64,000 nt of DNA from Hyphomicrobiales bacterium (GCA_027484605.1 JAIXSR010000122.1:1-64000); one strand, 5' to 3'. Shown: positions 15,228 to 25,232, numbered from the stretch's first letter. Notes: a model not told the origin generated them from the letters alone. Numbers and translations: made by a program.

Positions 15228-16199
15228 TCAGTCGAGCTTGATATTCGCCTTGCTGGCCACGTCCTTCCAGCGCGCGGTTTCCTTGGCGATATGGTCGGCG
15301 AATTCGGCCTGGTTCGAGCCGATGGGCGTGACGCCGACCTTGGTCAGCTTTTCCATCGTTTCCGGCTCGCGCAGGATGGCCTGGATCTCCGCCGTCAGCT
15401 TGTCGGCAATCGCCTTGGGCGTTCCGGCCGGGGCGAAGATGCCATGCCAGGAGGTGGCGGCAAAGCCGGGATAGAATTCGCTCATCGCCGGCATGTCCTT
15501 GGCGAAGGGCAGGCGCTCCGGCGTGGCCGTGGCGAGCGCCTTGAGCTTGCCGGCCTGAACATGCGGCCAGGCGACGGTGATGTTGTCGAAGGTCATCAGG
15601 ATCTTGCCGGCGAGCAGGTCATTGGTGATCTGGCCACTGGAGCGATAGGGCACGTGGATGATGTCCGTGCCCGAGGCGAGCTTGAACAATTCGCCGGCAA
15701 GGTGGATCGAGGTGCCGGCCCCGGACGAGGCAAAGGCATGCTTGCCCGGTTCGGATTTCAGGAAGGCGACGAGTTCGGGGACCGTGTTGGCCTTCACCTC
15801 GGGGTTGACCAGCAGGATGTTCGGGACGGCGGCGACCAGCGAGAGCGGGATGAAATCCTTCACATGGTCATACGGCATGGCCTTGTAGACATTCGGATTG
15901 ATCGAATGCGTCGAGACCGTGCCCATGCCGAGGGTGTAGCCGTCCGGCGTGGATTTCGCGACCGAGGCGACGCCGATATTGCCGCCCGCGCCGGCCTTGT
16001 TCTCGATGATGAAGGTGCCCTTGAGGCGCTGGCCCAGCCGGTCGGCCAGGATGCGCCCCAGCATGTCCGTGGTTCCGCCCGCTGCGAAGGGGACGACGAT
16101 CGTCACCGTCTTCGAGGGGTAATCCGCCTGCGCCAGGGCAGTGCCGGGCAGGATTGCCATGGCCATCAGGCCGAACAGGGCTTTCGACAGGGCTTTCAT
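15228..16199 (-). CDS. Tripartite tricarboxylate transporter (Bug/TctC) substrate-binding protein
   Basis: The 323-residue periplasmic protein has a signal peptide ending at ALAQA (about residues 20-24) and the Bug-family opening YPSKTVTIVVPFAAGG. The motif GAGGNIGVASVAKSTPDGYTL and the HVPYRSSGQITNDLLAG segment are diagnostic. AGGAGG precedes the ATG. Bug proteins bind carboxylates or other anions for TctAB-type permeases, but no tctA or tctB is present, so it is an orphan component. It is divergent from a GntR gene and shares an intergenic palindrome with it. I therefore infer a sugar acid or related carboxylate as ligand. Confidence 0.92.
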   Translation of the reverse strand: MKALSKALFGLMAMAILPGTALAQADYPSKTVTIVVPFAAGGTTDMLGRILADRLGQRLKGTFIIENKAGAGGNIGVASVAKSTPDGYTLGMGTVSTHSINPNVYKAMPYDHVKDFIPLSLVAAVPNILLVNPEVKANTVPELVAFLKSEPGKHAFASSGAGTSIHLAGELFKLASGTDIIHVPYRSSGQITNDLLAGKILMTFDNITVAWPHVQAGKLKALATATPERLPFAKDMPAMSEFYPGFAATSWHGIFAPAGTPKAIADKLTAEIQAILREPETMEKLTKVGVTPIGSNQAEFADHIAKETARWKDVASKANIKLD

Positions 16200-16286
16200 C
16201 CGCGTTCCTCCTCATCGGATCCGCCGTTCGACCGGCGGTTGTGATTTGCTCCGGCCCCGTCCGTATCATGCCTCGGCGGTAATTGA

Positions 16287-16304
16287 AATCTGAAATTTCA
16301 GATT
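16287..16304. promoter_or_regulatory. 18-bp perfect palindrome, candidate GntR operator
   Basis: AATCTGAAATTTCAGATT is a perfect palindrome. It lies between the divergent Bug-type binding protein gene (start at 16199) and the GntR gene, 54 bp before its chosen start. This is the expected place for the site of the adjacent regulator controlling both directions. Confidence 0.75.
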
Positions 16305-16357
16305 GCAGTTTGGTGTGAAACATGCTGTTTCTGCCGGAGGAAGTCAGCGAGGCAGGC

Positions 16358-17089
16358 ATGGACAGGGATCATCGCGAAGGCGCGAGCGAGCCGGCGGCCG
16401 GCATCGAGCCGGTGGACCCGCAACTGCTCCGGAGCCTGCGCGAGCATGTGCATGAAAGGCTGCGCGGGCTGATCATTGCCGGCCGGTTCCGCGAGGGCGA
16501 GCGCCTGCACGAGCGCGAGCTGGCGGACCTGCTGCGGATCAGCACCACGCCCGTGAAGGATGCGCTCCGGATGCTGGAAGGCGAAGGGCTGGTGCGGATC
16601 GAGGCGCGCCGCGGCGTCTTCGTGCTGTTCGGCCCCCGCCGCGCCTACGAGATGGCGCTCGCCCGTGCCGCCGTCGAGGGCGTGATGGCCGGCATTGCCG
16701 CCCGCCGCATCGACGATGCCGCCGCCGGCGATCTCTCCCGGCTTGTCGCGGCGATGGAACATGCGACCGAGCATGGCGATCTCGAGGAGATCGTGGCGCT
16801 CAACGAGCGGTTCCATGGTGCGATCTCGACCATCGCCCAATGCGATTACCTGCAGAGCCGGCTCGACAGCCAGCGCATGTATGACCATGCGCGGCGGCTG
16901 GCTGTGCTCGGCGATCTCGAGGAAAGACGCGCCGGGTTCCGCGAGCACCGGGCGATCTTCCGGGCGATTGCGGCGCGGGATGCGGAGCCGGCCGAGCGCG
17001 AGATGCGCCAGCATATCCTCCGTTCCGCCCGGCATTTCCTGAACCATGTCTTTGGCACCGGCCTAGAGGAACGTGACTATGTCGAGTGA
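16358..17089 (+). CDS. GntR-family regulator, FadR (FCD) subfamily
   Basis: This 243-residue regulator has an N-terminal winged helix (LRGLIIAGRFREGERLHERE, then LADLLRISTTPVKDALRMLE, about residues 36-76). It is followed by an all-helical FCD effector domain containing LNERFHGAISTIAQCDYL and the late EHRAIFRAIAARD, whose His/Asp residues bind metal in this subfamily. The ATG at 16358 has a GAGG site 5 bp upstream. An ATG at 16322 without a visible site is the alternative. It begins a four-gene sugar-acid operon and overlaps the next gene by 11 bp. The inducer is probably a sugar acid. Confidence 0.9.
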   Translation: MDRDHREGASEPAAGIEPVDPQLLRSLREHVHERLRGLIIAGRFREGERLHERELADLLRISTTPVKDALRMLEGEGLVRIEARRGVFVLFGPRRAYEMALARAAVEGVMAGIAARRIDDAAAGDLSRLVAAMEHATEHGDLEEIVALNERFHGAISTIAQCDYLQSRLDSQRMYDHARRLAVLGDLEERRAGFREHRAIFRAIAARDAEPAEREMRQHILRSARHFLNHVFGTGLEERDYVE

Positions 17090-17996
17090 AACGATGGTGG
17101 CTGCACTGCGCGGCATTTCAGGCGTGCATGTCACGCCCTACAATGCCGAGTGCGAGCCGGATTGGGCCGGCGTCGCCGCCGTGGTGCGCGGCATCGCGGA
17201 GGCCGGCATCCACAATATCGTTTCGGCGGGGAATACCGGCGAGTTCTATCCGATGACCATGGCGGAGATCGAGCGCAGCCATGCCGTCGCGGCGGAAGCC
17301 TCGGCCGGCATGGCGAAGGTCACGGCCGGGATCGGCCGCTCGCTGCGCGAGGCCGTCGCGCTCGGCAAGGCGGCAGCGAAGGCGGGCTGCGATGCGGTGA
17401 TGGTGCATCACCCGCTCGATCCCTTCGCGGCGCCGCAATCCCAGGCCGACTATATCCGCGCCATTGCCGATGCCGTGCCGCTGCCGGTCGTCGCCTATAT
17501 CCGCTCCGATGCGATCGGCGTGGCGGATCTCGTCCGGGTGGCGACGCATGCGAATGTGGCGGGCGTCAAGTTCGCCTCGACCAACCTGATGCTGCTGGCC
17601 GAGTGCATCCGCGCGAGTGCCGGCAGCAAGGCGGTCTGGATCTGTGGCCTGGCCGAGGGCTGGGCCGCGCCGTTCCATGCGCTGGGGGCGCGGGGCTTCA
17701 CCTCGGGCCTCGTCAATGTCGCGCCCGCGCGCTCGCTGGCGATCTGGGCAGCGCTGGAAGCGGGCGATTATCCGAAGGCCCGGGCTCTGGTCGATGCGAT
17801 TGCCGGGTTCGAGGCGATGCGGACGAAATACGGCAACGGCGCCAATGTGACGGTGGTCAAGGAAGCCATGGGGCTCATGGGCCGCACGGTCGGGCCGGTG
17901 CGCCTGCCGGGCCTGCCCGAGCTCAACCCGCAGGAGCGGGCCGATCTCGCGCGCATCCTCGAGGGCTGGCGCGCCCGCGCTGCCGCAGCCGAATGA
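17079..17996 (+). CDS. DHDPS/N-acetylneuraminate-lyase family enzyme (sugar-acid lyase or dehydratase)
   Basis: The 305-residue (beta/alpha)8 class I enzyme has the substrate-carboxylate motif AGNTGEFYPM (residues 50-59), Tyr140 in VVAYIRSD and the Schiff-base lysine K164 in GVKFAS. Related enzymes act on 2-keto-3-deoxy sugar acids as dehydratases or aldolases, for example KDG aldolase, 5-keto-4-deoxyglucarate dehydratase or KDA dehydratase. The dehydratase gene 16 bp downstream supplies just such an intermediate. The ATG at 17079 is 8 bp after GAGGA; a GTG two codons earlier is too close to that site. The exact reaction is unproven. Confidence 0.87.
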   Translation: MSSETMVAALRGISGVHVTPYNAECEPDWAGVAAVVRGIAEAGIHNIVSAGNTGEFYPMTMAEIERSHAVAAEASAGMAKVTAGIGRSLREAVALGKAAAKAGCDAVMVHHPLDPFAAPQSQADYIRAIADAVPLPVVAYIRSDAIGVADLVRVATHANVAGVKFASTNLMLLAECIRASAGSKAVWICGLAEGWAAPFHALGARGFTSGLVNVAPARSLAIWAALEAGDYPKARALVDAIAGFEAMRTKYGNGANVTVVKEAMGLMGRTVGPVRLPGLPELNPQERADLARILEGWRARAAAAE

Positions 17997-18012
17997 CCCG
18001 CCGGAGACAGGC

Positions 18013-19746
18013 ATGACCCGCAAGACACTCAAGGACCTGCGTTCGCAACGCTGGTTCGCCCCGGATGACCTGCGTTCTTTCGGTCACCGCAGCCGCATGA
18101 ACCAGATGGGCTTTGCCGATGACGAGTTCAAAGGCCGCCCCGTCATCGGGATCATCAATACCTGGTCGGATTTCGCCCAGTGCCACGCCCATTTCAAGAC
18201 GCGGGTGGAGGATGTGAAGCGCGGCGTGCTGATGGCCGGTGGCTTCCCGGTGGAATTGCCGGCGATCTCGCTGTCGGAAAGCACCGTCAAGCCGACGACC
18301 ATGCTCTACCGCAATTTCCTGGCGATGGAGACGGAGGAGCTGATCCGCTCGCAACCGGTCGATGGTGTGGTGCTGATGGGCGGCTGCGACAAGACCACGC
18401 CCGGCCTGCTGCTTGGCGCGACCAGCGCCGGCGTGCCCGCCATCTTCGTGCCGGCCGGGCCGATGCTGCGCGGCAACTGGCAGGGCAAGGCGCTGGGCTC
18501 GGGCTCCGACCTCTGGAAATACTGGGACGAGCGCCGCGCGGGCACGATCACCGATCGAGACTGGAACGAGATGCAGACCGGCATCGCCCGGTCCTATGGC
18601 GTCTGCATGACAATGGGCACGGCGGCGACGATGACGGCGCTCGCCGATGCGATCGGCATGACGCTGCCCGGCGCCTCGGCGATCCTGGCTGCGGATGCGA
18701 ACCATATCCGCATGTGCTCCGAAGCCGGGCGGCGGATTGTCGACATGGTCTGGGAAGACCTCACGCCGGCAAAGATCCAGACCGAGCAGGCCTACCGGAA
18801 TGCCATCGTGGTGGCGATGGCGATGGGCTGCTCGACCAATGCGGTGATCCATGTGCTCGCCATGGCGCGGCGGGCCGGGCACCGGATCGGCCTCGCGGAT
18901 TTCGATGCGACGAGCCGGCATGTGCCGGTCATCGCCAATATCCGGCCCTCCGGCAGCACCTATCTGATGGAGGATTTCTATTTTGCCGGCGGCCTGCTGG
19001 GCCTGATGTCGCGGCTGAAGCCGATGCTCGACCTGACCCAGATCAACGTGACCGGCCGCAGCTGGGGTGAGTGCCTGGAGGGGGCGCAGGTCTTCAACGA
19101 CGACGTGATCCGCCCGCTCGACAACCCGATCTACAAGGAGGGCGCGCTTGCGGTGCTGAAGGGCAATCTCGCGCCGGATGGCTGCGTGATGAAGCCCTCG
19201 GCCTGCGCGCAGAAATTCCTCACGCATTCCGGACCGGCCCTCGTCTTCGACGATTACCCCGCGCTCAAGGCCAATATCGACCGCGAGGATCTCGACGTCA
19301 CCGAGGACACGATCCTCGTGCTGCGCAATGCCGGGCCGCTCGGCGGGCCGGGGATGCCGGAATGGGGCATGCTGCCGATTCCGAAGAAGCTGCTCAAGCA
19401 GGGCGTGCGCGACATGGTTCGCCTCTCCGATGCGCGGATGAGCGGCACGTCCTATGGCGCCTGCATCCTCCATGTCGCGCCGGAAAGCTATATCGGCGGG
19501 CCGCTGGCGCTGGTGAAGACGGGCGACCGGATCAGCATCGACGTGCCGAACCGGACGATCTCGCTCGACGTGCCGGATGAGGAACTCGCCGCCCGCCGGG
19601 CCGCGCTCGTGCCGCCGCCACCGCGCTACGAACGCGGTTATGGCTGGATGTTCTCGCGCCATATCAAGCAGGCCGATCAGGGCTGCGATTTCGACTTCCT
19701 GGAAACCGAATTCGGCGCGCCTGTCAGCGAGCCGGTGATCTTCTGA
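18013..19746 (+). CDS. IlvD/Edd-family sugar-acid dehydratase (L-arabinonate dehydratase-like)
   Basis: The 577-residue dehydratase has the three [2Fe-2S] cluster cysteines at C57 (AQCHAH), C125 (MGGCDKTTPG) and C198 (YGVCMTMG), and the catalytic serine at S480 in RMSGTSYG. The spacing matches Rhizobium L-arabinonate dehydratase (Cys59, Cys127, Cys200, Ser480), so an aldonate rather than the dihydroxyacid of IlvD is the likely substrate. It removes water to give a 2-keto-3-deoxy acid. GGAGA precedes the ATG. It lies between the DHDPS-family and RraA-like genes in one operon. Pentonate versus hexonate preference is not resolved. Confidence 0.9.
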   Translation: MTRKTLKDLRSQRWFAPDDLRSFGHRSRMNQMGFADDEFKGRPVIGIINTWSDFAQCHAHFKTRVEDVKRGVLMAGGFPVELPAISLSESTVKPTTMLYRNFLAMETEELIRSQPVDGVVLMGGCDKTTPGLLLGATSAGVPAIFVPAGPMLRGNWQGKALGSGSDLWKYWDERRAGTITDRDWNEMQTGIARSYGVCMTMGTAATMTALADAIGMTLPGASAILAADANHIRMCSEAGRRIVDMVWEDLTPAKIQTEQAYRNAIVVAMAMGCSTNAVIHVLAMARRAGHRIGLADFDATSRHVPVIANIRPSGSTYLMEDFYFAGGLLGLMSRLKPMLDLTQINVTGRSWGECLEGAQVFNDDVIRPLDNPIYKEGALAVLKGNLAPDGCVMKPSACAQKFLTHSGPALVFDDYPALKANIDREDLDVTEDTILVLRNAGPLGGPGMPEWGMLPIPKKLLKQGVRDMVRLSDARMSGTSYGACILHVAPESYIGGPLALVKTGDRISIDVPNRTISLDVPDEELAARRAALVPPPPRYERGYGWMFSRHIKQADQGCDFDFLETEFGAPVSEPVIF

Positions 19747-19754
19747 GGCCTGCC

Positions 19755-20474
19755 ATGTCCGCACTCACCCCCGCCACCCGCAAGAAACTCCTCGGTGTTT
19801 CCACCGCGACGCTCTGCACCGCCCTGTTCAAGCGCGGCCTGCGGAACCAGTTCCTGCAGGATGTGCGGCCGCTCAACCCGAACCTGCCGAACATGGTCGG
19901 CGAGGCCTTCACCCTGCGCTACATTCCCGCGCGGGAGGATCTCAACCCCATCACGGTCTTCCAGGACCGGGCGCATCCGCAGCGCAAGGCGGTGGAGGAA
20001 TGCCCGCCCGGCGCCGTGCTGGTCATGGACAGCCGCAAGGACCCGCGCGCCGCCTCGGCGGGCTCGATCCTCGTGACGCGGCTGATGGTGCGCGGCGTGT
20101 CCGGTGTCGTCACCGATGGCGGTTTCCGCGACAGTCCGGAAATCGCCGAGATGCCGTTTCCGGCCTATCACAACCGGCCCTCCGCGCCGACCAATCTCAC
20201 CCTGCACCAGGCGCTCGACATCAATGTCCCGATCGGCTGCGGTGACGTCCCGGTCTGGCCCGGCGACGTGGTGGTGGGCGACCGCGAGGGCGTGATCGTC
20301 ATTCCGGCGGGAATCGCGGCCGAGATTGCCGACGAGGCCGTGGAGATGACGGCCTTCGAGGATTTCGTCCTGGAGAAGGTACAGGGCGGCCGCTCGGTCC
20401 TCGGGCTCTATCCGCCGACCGATCCGGGCACCAAATCCGAGTTCGAGGCCTGGCGGACGGAGCATGGCCGCTGA
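19755..20474 (+). CDS. RraA-like / HMG-aldolase-type protein
   Basis: The 239-residue protein has the RraA fold. It carries the ATLCTALFKRGL start, the metal-binding VTDGGFRDSPEI motif (the Arg-Asp pair ligates the divalent metal in HMG/CHA aldolases), and WPGDVVVGDREGVIVIP. Members are either RNase E regulators (RraA) or class II pyruvate aldolases. In this operon an aldolase or sugar-acid role is more likely. It starts 9 bp after the dehydratase stop. Similar genes are often labelled dimethylmenaquinone methyltransferase, which is obsolete. Confidence 0.87.
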   Translation: MSALTPATRKKLLGVSTATLCTALFKRGLRNQFLQDVRPLNPNLPNMVGEAFTLRYIPAREDLNPITVFQDRAHPQRKAVEECPPGAVLVMDSRKDPRAASAGSILVTRLMVRGVSGVVTDGGFRDSPEIAEMPFPAYHNRPSAPTNLTLHQALDINVPIGCGDVPVWPGDVVVGDREGVIVIPAGIAAEIADEAVEMTAFEDFVLEKVQGGRSVLGLYPPTDPGTKSEFEAWRTEHGR

Positions 20475-20541
20475 CATTTCCTGACAGCAGCGGCGATGCG
20501 CGGTCTTTGAGCGGACATGAAAGGCGGGTAAGCCTGCCGGC

Positions 20542-22374
20542 ATGTTCCGCTGGTTCGAAACCCTGCTTGATCCGTTCCCGGCCGAAAGGCCCGGCATGCC
20601 GCCAACCGGGCTGGCGGCCTTCCTCTGGCATTATATCCGGCCGGTCTGGAAGCTGCTGGCCATCATCACCTTCCTGTCCGCGCTGATCGCGGTGGTGGAG
20701 GTGTCGATCTTCTCGATGATCGGCACCCTGGTCGACTGGCTGGCGCGCGAGAGCCGCGAGGGGTTCTTCGAGCGCAACGGCTGGACCCTCGCCGGCATGC
20801 TGGTGCTGATCGCGGTGGCAGCACCGGCCCTGCACCTGATCTGGGAGCTGGTCTTCCATCAGGGCATGGCCGGCAATTTCCCGATGCGGGTGCGCTGGCT
20901 CGCCCATCGCTACCTGCTCGACCAGAGCCTCACCTTCTTCCAGAACGACATGGCCGGCCGGATCGCCACCACGGTCATGCAGACCGCGCTTGCCGTGCGC
21001 GAGGCGACAACGAAGATGTGCGACGTGCTGGTCTATTTCGCCGTCTATGTTCTTGCGGCCCTTGTCTATCTCGCCAGCGCGGACTGGCGGCTTGCCGTGC
21101 CGCTGTTCCTCTGGGCCGGCACCTATATGGTGACGCTGGTTGTCTTCGTGCCGAAGCTCGGGCGGATTTCCGAAGCGCAGGCCGATGCACGCTCCCGCAT
21201 GACCGGGCGCGTCGTCGACAGCTATACCAACATCGCCACGGTGAAGCTGTTCGCGCATTCCCGCGCCGAGGCGGATTATGCCCGCGAGAGCATGACGCCT
21301 TTCCTCGGCACGGTCCATCGCCAGATGCGGCTGGTGACCGTGCTCAATTCACTGCTGCACCTGCAGAATTTCGTGATGCTCGCAGCTTTGGCCGGCTTGT
21401 CGGTGCTGCTCTGGCATGCGGAGATTGTCAGCATCGGCGCGATCGCGGTGGCCATCGCGCTGGCCCTTCGCCTGCAGGGCATGTCGCAATGGATCCTCTG
21501 GGAAACCTCGGCCCTTTTCGAGGCGCTCGGCACCGTGCGCGACGGTGCCGGGCTGCTCGCGCAGCCGCTGACCGTGCTGGACCGGCCCGGCGCGCAGCCG
21601 CTGGCGCCGGTCAGCGGTGAAATCCGCTTCGAGGCGGTGACGTTCGATTACGGCAATGGGCGGAATGCGCTCGACGGGCTCTCGCTGCAGATCCGGCCGG
21701 GCGAGAAGGTGGGGATTGTCGGCCGGTCCGGCGCCGGGAAAAGCACGCTCGTCGCGCTGCTGCTCCGGCTCTACGATGTGACATCCGGGCGGATCCTGAT
21801 CGACGGTCAGGATATTGCCGGTGTTGCGCAGGAATCGCTGCGGGCGCAGATCGCGGTGGTGACGCAGGATACGGCCTTGCTGCACCGGTCGGTGGCGGAG
21901 AACATCCGCTATGGCCGGCCGGAGGCGCCGGATTCCCGCGTGATCGCCGCCGCCAGGGCCGCCCATGCCGATGGCTTCATCCGCGACCTGGTCGATGCGC
22001 AGGGCCGGCGCGGCTACGAGGCGCAGGTCGGCGAACGCGGAGTGAAGCTTTCCGGCGGGCAGCGCCAGCGCATCGCCATTGCGCGCGTCTTCCTGAAGGA
22101 TGCGCCGGTCATCGTGCTGGACGAGGCAACCTCGGCGCTGGATTCGGAGATCGAGGCCGCGATCCAGGAAAGCCTCGGCCTTCTCGTGCATGGCAAGACA
22201 GTCATAGCCATCGCCCACCGCCTCTCGACCATCGCGGCGATGGACCGGCTCGTGGTGCTTGACCAGGGGCGGGTGGTCGAGGAGGGCAGCCATGCCGAAC
22301 TGATCCGCAAGGGCGGCATCTATGCCGATCTCTGGGCACGGCAGTCCGGCGGATTCATCGGGCATGACGCCTGA
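20542..22374 (+). CDS. ABC exporter with fused membrane and ATPase domains
   Basis: The 610-residue half-transporter has six membrane helices in residues 30-320 and a C-terminal ATPase. Walker A is GRSGAGKST (about residues 394-402), the signature is LSGGQRQRIA, Walker B is VIVLDEATSALD and the H-loop is IAHRLSTI. It is similar to Atm1/MsbA-type exporters and should act as a homodimer in the inner membrane. The substrate is unknown. It is a single gene following the sugar-acid operon by 67 bp and convergent with the molybdoenzyme genes. Confidence 0.92.
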   Translation: MFRWFETLLDPFPAERPGMPPTGLAAFLWHYIRPVWKLLAIITFLSALIAVVEVSIFSMIGTLVDWLARESREGFFERNGWTLAGMLVLIAVAAPALHLIWELVFHQGMAGNFPMRVRWLAHRYLLDQSLTFFQNDMAGRIATTVMQTALAVREATTKMCDVLVYFAVYVLAALVYLASADWRLAVPLFLWAGTYMVTLVVFVPKLGRISEAQADARSRMTGRVVDSYTNIATVKLFAHSRAEADYARESMTPFLGTVHRQMRLVTVLNSLLHLQNFVMLAALAGLSVLLWHAEIVSIGAIAVAIALALRLQGMSQWILWETSALFEALGTVRDGAGLLAQPLTVLDRPGAQPLAPVSGEIRFEAVTFDYGNGRNALDGLSLQIRPGEKVGIVGRSGAGKSTLVALLLRLYDVTSGRILIDGQDIAGVAQESLRAQIAVVTQDTALLHRSVAENIRYGRPEAPDSRVIAAARAAHADGFIRDLVDAQGRRGYEAQVGERGVKLSGGQRQRIAIARVFLKDAPVIVLDEATSALDSEIEAAIQESLGLLVHGKTVIAIAHRLSTIAAMDRLVVLDQGRVVEEGSHAELIRKGGIYADLWARQSGGFIGHDA

Positions 22375-22398
22375 GCGAGGCGCCGCGGCGCCCCTGCT

Positions 22399-24588
22399 TC
22401 AGCTGTTTTCCGGCCGGTTGAAGGGCAGGGCGCGGATCCGGCGCTTCGTTGCTGCGAAATAGGCATTGGCCACGGCCGGGCCGATCGGCGGCACGCCCGG
22501 TTCACCGACGCCGGTCGGTGCCTCGGCCGAGGGCAGGATATGCACGTCGACCATGGGCATCTCGTCGATGCGCAGCACCTCGTAGCCATCGAAATTGCCC
22601 TCGACGACCCGTCCCTGATCCAGCGTGATCCGGGACTTGAGGATGGCGCCCAGGCCGAAACCGATCCCGCCCTCCATCTGCGCGCGGATATTGTCCGGGT
22701 TGACGGCAATGCCGCAATCCAGGGCGCAGATGACGCGATGGACCTTCGGCTGGTTGCCCTCGAGCGAGATCTCGGCAATCTCCGCCACGATCGTGTCGAA
22801 GGATTCCGCCACAGCCACGCCCCGGAACCGGCCGGGCGGCAGGGGCTGGTCCCAGCCCGCCTTCTCGGCCGCGAGTTTCAGCACGGCGGCATGGCGGGGA
22901 TGATCCTTCAGCAGGTCAAGCCGGAAGGCCACCGGATCCTTGCCGGCGGCGACAGCGAGTTCGTCGAGGAAGGTCTCGACCGCATAGGCCGTATGGGTCG
23001 AGCCGACCGCCCGCCACCACAGCACCGGCACGCCGGTGGTCGTTGTGGTCAGTTCCACCCGCATGTTCGGGAAGGCATAGGGCAGCTTTGCCGCGCCCTC
23101 GACCGAGGTGATGTCGACGCCGTTGCGCACCATGCCGGCCTCGAAAGGCGTGCCGCCGACGATTGACTGGCCGACAATGTGGTTCTGCCAGCCGACGATA
23201 TTGCCCGCCGAATCGAGCCCGGCCTTGAGGTGATGGACATAGGCCGGCCGGTAGCGCCCGGCGCGCATGTCATCCTCGCGGGTCCATTGCACCCGGACCG
23301 GCCGCCCGCCGATCGCCTTGGACACGGCAACAGCCTCGGCAATGACATCGCCATCGATCACCGCGCGACGACCGAAGCCGCCGCCGGTCTTCATCACATG
23401 GAGCGTCACCTTGTCCGGCGCGACACCGGCAATGCCGGCCGCGATCGCCTGATAGACATCCGGCATCTGGTGTCCGCCCCAGACCTCGACACGGCCATTC
23501 TCGATCCGCGCGATGGCATTCATCGGTTCGAGCGCGGCATGGGCGAGATAGGGAAACTCGAACGTGGCTTCGAGGATTTTCGCGGCCGATCCCAGGGCGG
23601 TCCCGACATTGCCCGTATCGGTGGCGATGGCCTTGCCCGGCTGGCGGGCCAGGGCGTGGTAGCTGGCCATGATCTCCGCGGTGGAGCGCGTCTCGGCGCC
23701 GCTCTCGTCCCATTCGACCGTGACGGCCTCGCGCGCCTTCAGGGCGCGCCACATGTTGTCGGCGACCACCGCGACGCCGCGCGGCACCTGCACCACATCC
23801 ACCACGCCGCGCATGGCTTTCGCGCGCGTCGCGTCAACCTGGCGCACCTTCGCGCCGAAGCGCGGCGGATGGATCATCACGGCGGTGAGCAGGCCCGGCA
23901 GGCGGACATCGATGGTGAAATTCTGACGGCCGGTCGTCTTGGCGAGGCTGTCATATTTCCGGAGCGTCTGCCGGTCCTTGCCGATATAGATCCAGTCCTC
24001 GGGTTTCTTGAGCGGCACGTCCTGCGGCACCGGCAGGGCAGCGGCGCGGACGACGACATTGCCGAAGCTCATATAGCGCGCCTTGTGGCGCAGCATGCCT
24101 TTCTCGACCTCGATCTCGGCGGCCGGCACGTTCCATTCCTGGGCCGCCGCCTGGATCAGCATGAGGCGTGCCGCAGCTCCCGCCTTGCGATAGCGGTCGA
24201 AGGAAGAGGGTGTGCCGGTGGAGCCGCCGGTGCCCTGGATGGTTCCGCCCCAGCCGACATTGCCATAGAGGCCGGGATTGCCCCAGCCGCCTTCGACGCG
24301 GATCTGGGCCCAGTCGGCCATCAGCTCCTCGTTCACCAGGGTCGCGATGCCGTGATAGATGCCCTGGCCCATATCCATATGGGCGGAATAGATCGTCACC
24401 GTATTGTCGGTGCCGATCCGAATATAGCCGGCAAAAGGATTCGGTGCCGCGCCGGCCTGCGCCCTGGCCGCCCGGGGGCCGAAGCCGATCATCAATCCGC
24501 CGGAGACCGCCGCTGCGCCGAGGAGAAAACCCCGGCGCGAGACAGCGGGGCCGGGCATGGTCCGGTCGGCGAGGAAACGCGGGATCAT
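22399..24588 (-). CDS. Molybdopterin-binding large subunit, isoquinoline-1-oxidoreductase type
   Basis: The 729-residue protein of the xanthine-oxidase superfamily has a Tat signal ([15 protein letters not shown], residues 17-31), so the complex is exported with its cofactor. Molybdopterin-binding features include [30 protein letters not shown] and the terminal [17 protein letters not shown], which carries the conserved catalytic Glu. The N-terminal domain swap and the lack of a FAD subunit match the two-subunit IorAB/aldehyde-oxidase group. CGGAG precedes the ATG. It hydroxylates an aldehyde or N-heterocycle; which one is unknown. Confidence 0.9.
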   Translation of the reverse strand: MIPRFLADRTMPGPAVSRRGFLLGAAAVSGGLMIGFGPRAARAQAGAAPNPFAGYIRIGTDNTVTIYSAHMDMGQGIYHGIATLVNEELMADWAQIRVEGGWGNPGLYGNVGWGGTIQGTGGSTGTPSSFDRYRKAGAAARLMLIQAAAQEWNVPAAEIEVEKGMLRHKARYMSFGNVVVRAAALPVPQDVPLKKPEDWIYIGKDRQTLRKYDSLAKTTGRQNFTIDVRLPGLLTAVMIHPPRFGAKVRQVDATRAKAMRGVVDVVQVPRGVAVVADNMWRALKAREAVTVEWDESGAETRSTAEIMASYHALARQPGKAIATDTGNVGTALGSAAKILEATFEFPYLAHAALEPMNAIARIENGRVEVWGGHQMPDVYQAIAAGIAGVAPDKVTLHVMKTGGGFGRRAVIDGDVIAEAVAVSKAIGGRPVRVQWTREDDMRAGRYRPAYVHHLKAGLDSAGNIVGWQNHIVGQSIVGGTPFEAGMVRNGVDITSVEGAAKLPYAFPNMRVELTTTTTGVPVLWWRAVGSTHTAYAVETFLDELAVAAGKDPVAFRLDLLKDHPRHAAVLKLAAEKAGWDQPLPPGRFRGVAVAESFDTIVAEIAEISLEGNQPKVHRVICALDCGIAVNPDNIRAQMEGGIGFGLGAILKSRITLDQGRVVEGNFDGYEVLRIDEMPMVDVHILPSAEAPTGVGEPGVPPIGPAVANAYFAATKRRIRALPFNRPENS

Positions 24589-24603
24589 GGGTGGCTCCGT
24601 TGG

Positions 24604-25059
24604 TCAGGCGAGGGCGCGTGCGGCTTCGTGCACGGCGGCGCGGATGCGGGAATAGGTGGCGCAGCGGCAAAGATTGCCCGCGAGCGCGGCATCGATATCG
24701 GGGTCGGTGGGCCGCCGGTTCTCTGTCAGCAGGCCGATCGCCGCCAGCACCTGCCCGGACTGGCAATAGCCGCATTGCGGCACGTCGAGCCGGGCCCAGG
24801 CCTGCTGGACGACCTCCGCCACCCTGCCGCCGGCGCCTTCGATCGTGGTGACCTGCCGGCCCGCGACATCGATCAGCCTGAGCTGGCAGGATCGCGCGGG
24901 CTGGCCGTCCACCAGCACCGTACAGGCACCGCAAAGCGCCTGGCCGCAGCCGTACTTCGTTCCCGTCAGGCCGATTCCGTCCCGGAGGACCCAGAGCAGC
25001 GGCATGTCGGGCTCGAGATCAAGCTCCTGCTGCTGCCCGTTGACGGAAAAGCGGATCAT
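24604..25059 (-). CDS. [2Fe-2S] small subunit of the molybdenum hydroxylase (IorA-like)
   Basis: The 151-residue subunit carries two [2Fe-2S] domains. The plant-type N-terminal cluster uses the Cys residues of KYGCGQALCGACTVL plus the one in RSCQL. The C-terminal four-helix cluster uses VPQCGYCQSGQ and NLCRCATY. It starts MIRFSVNGQQQ after GGGAGG; a longer reading frame upstream has no support. It is translated 15 bp before the large subunit and passes electrons from molybdenum to an acceptor such as a cytochrome. No cytochrome subunit or MocA/XdhC-type chaperone gene is adjacent. Confidence 0.93.
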   Translation of the reverse strand: MIRFSVNGQQQELDLEPDMPLLWVLRDGIGLTGTKYGCGQALCGACTVLVDGQPARSCQLRLIDVAGRQVTTIEGAGGRVAEVVQQAWARLDVPQCGYCQSGQVLAAIGLLTENRRPTDPDIDAALAGNLCRCATYSRIRAAVHEAARALA

Positions 25060-25232
25060 CGGGTCCTCCCGGGGTGAGGGTTCGTGCGGTGGATGCATGC
25101 CGGCGTGGCGAAGTCGGACGCCGGTACACGATCTGTTGATCGTGGCGGCAGCATGACAGGGCGGGGCCATGAGGTTCCATTGCGTCCAGATATGGTAGGA
25201 GCGCAGGGTCAATCAACCGGGAGATCAACATA

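Noticed and set aside
22540-25077. Plus-strand frames opposite the molybdoenzyme genes
   Set aside because: The minus-strand subunits have clear cofactor motifs; the plus-strand frames show none.
25060-25212. Upstream extension of the [2Fe-2S] subunit
   Set aside because: The extra 51 residues lack a ribosome-binding site and any domain, whereas GGGAGG precedes the ATG at 25059.
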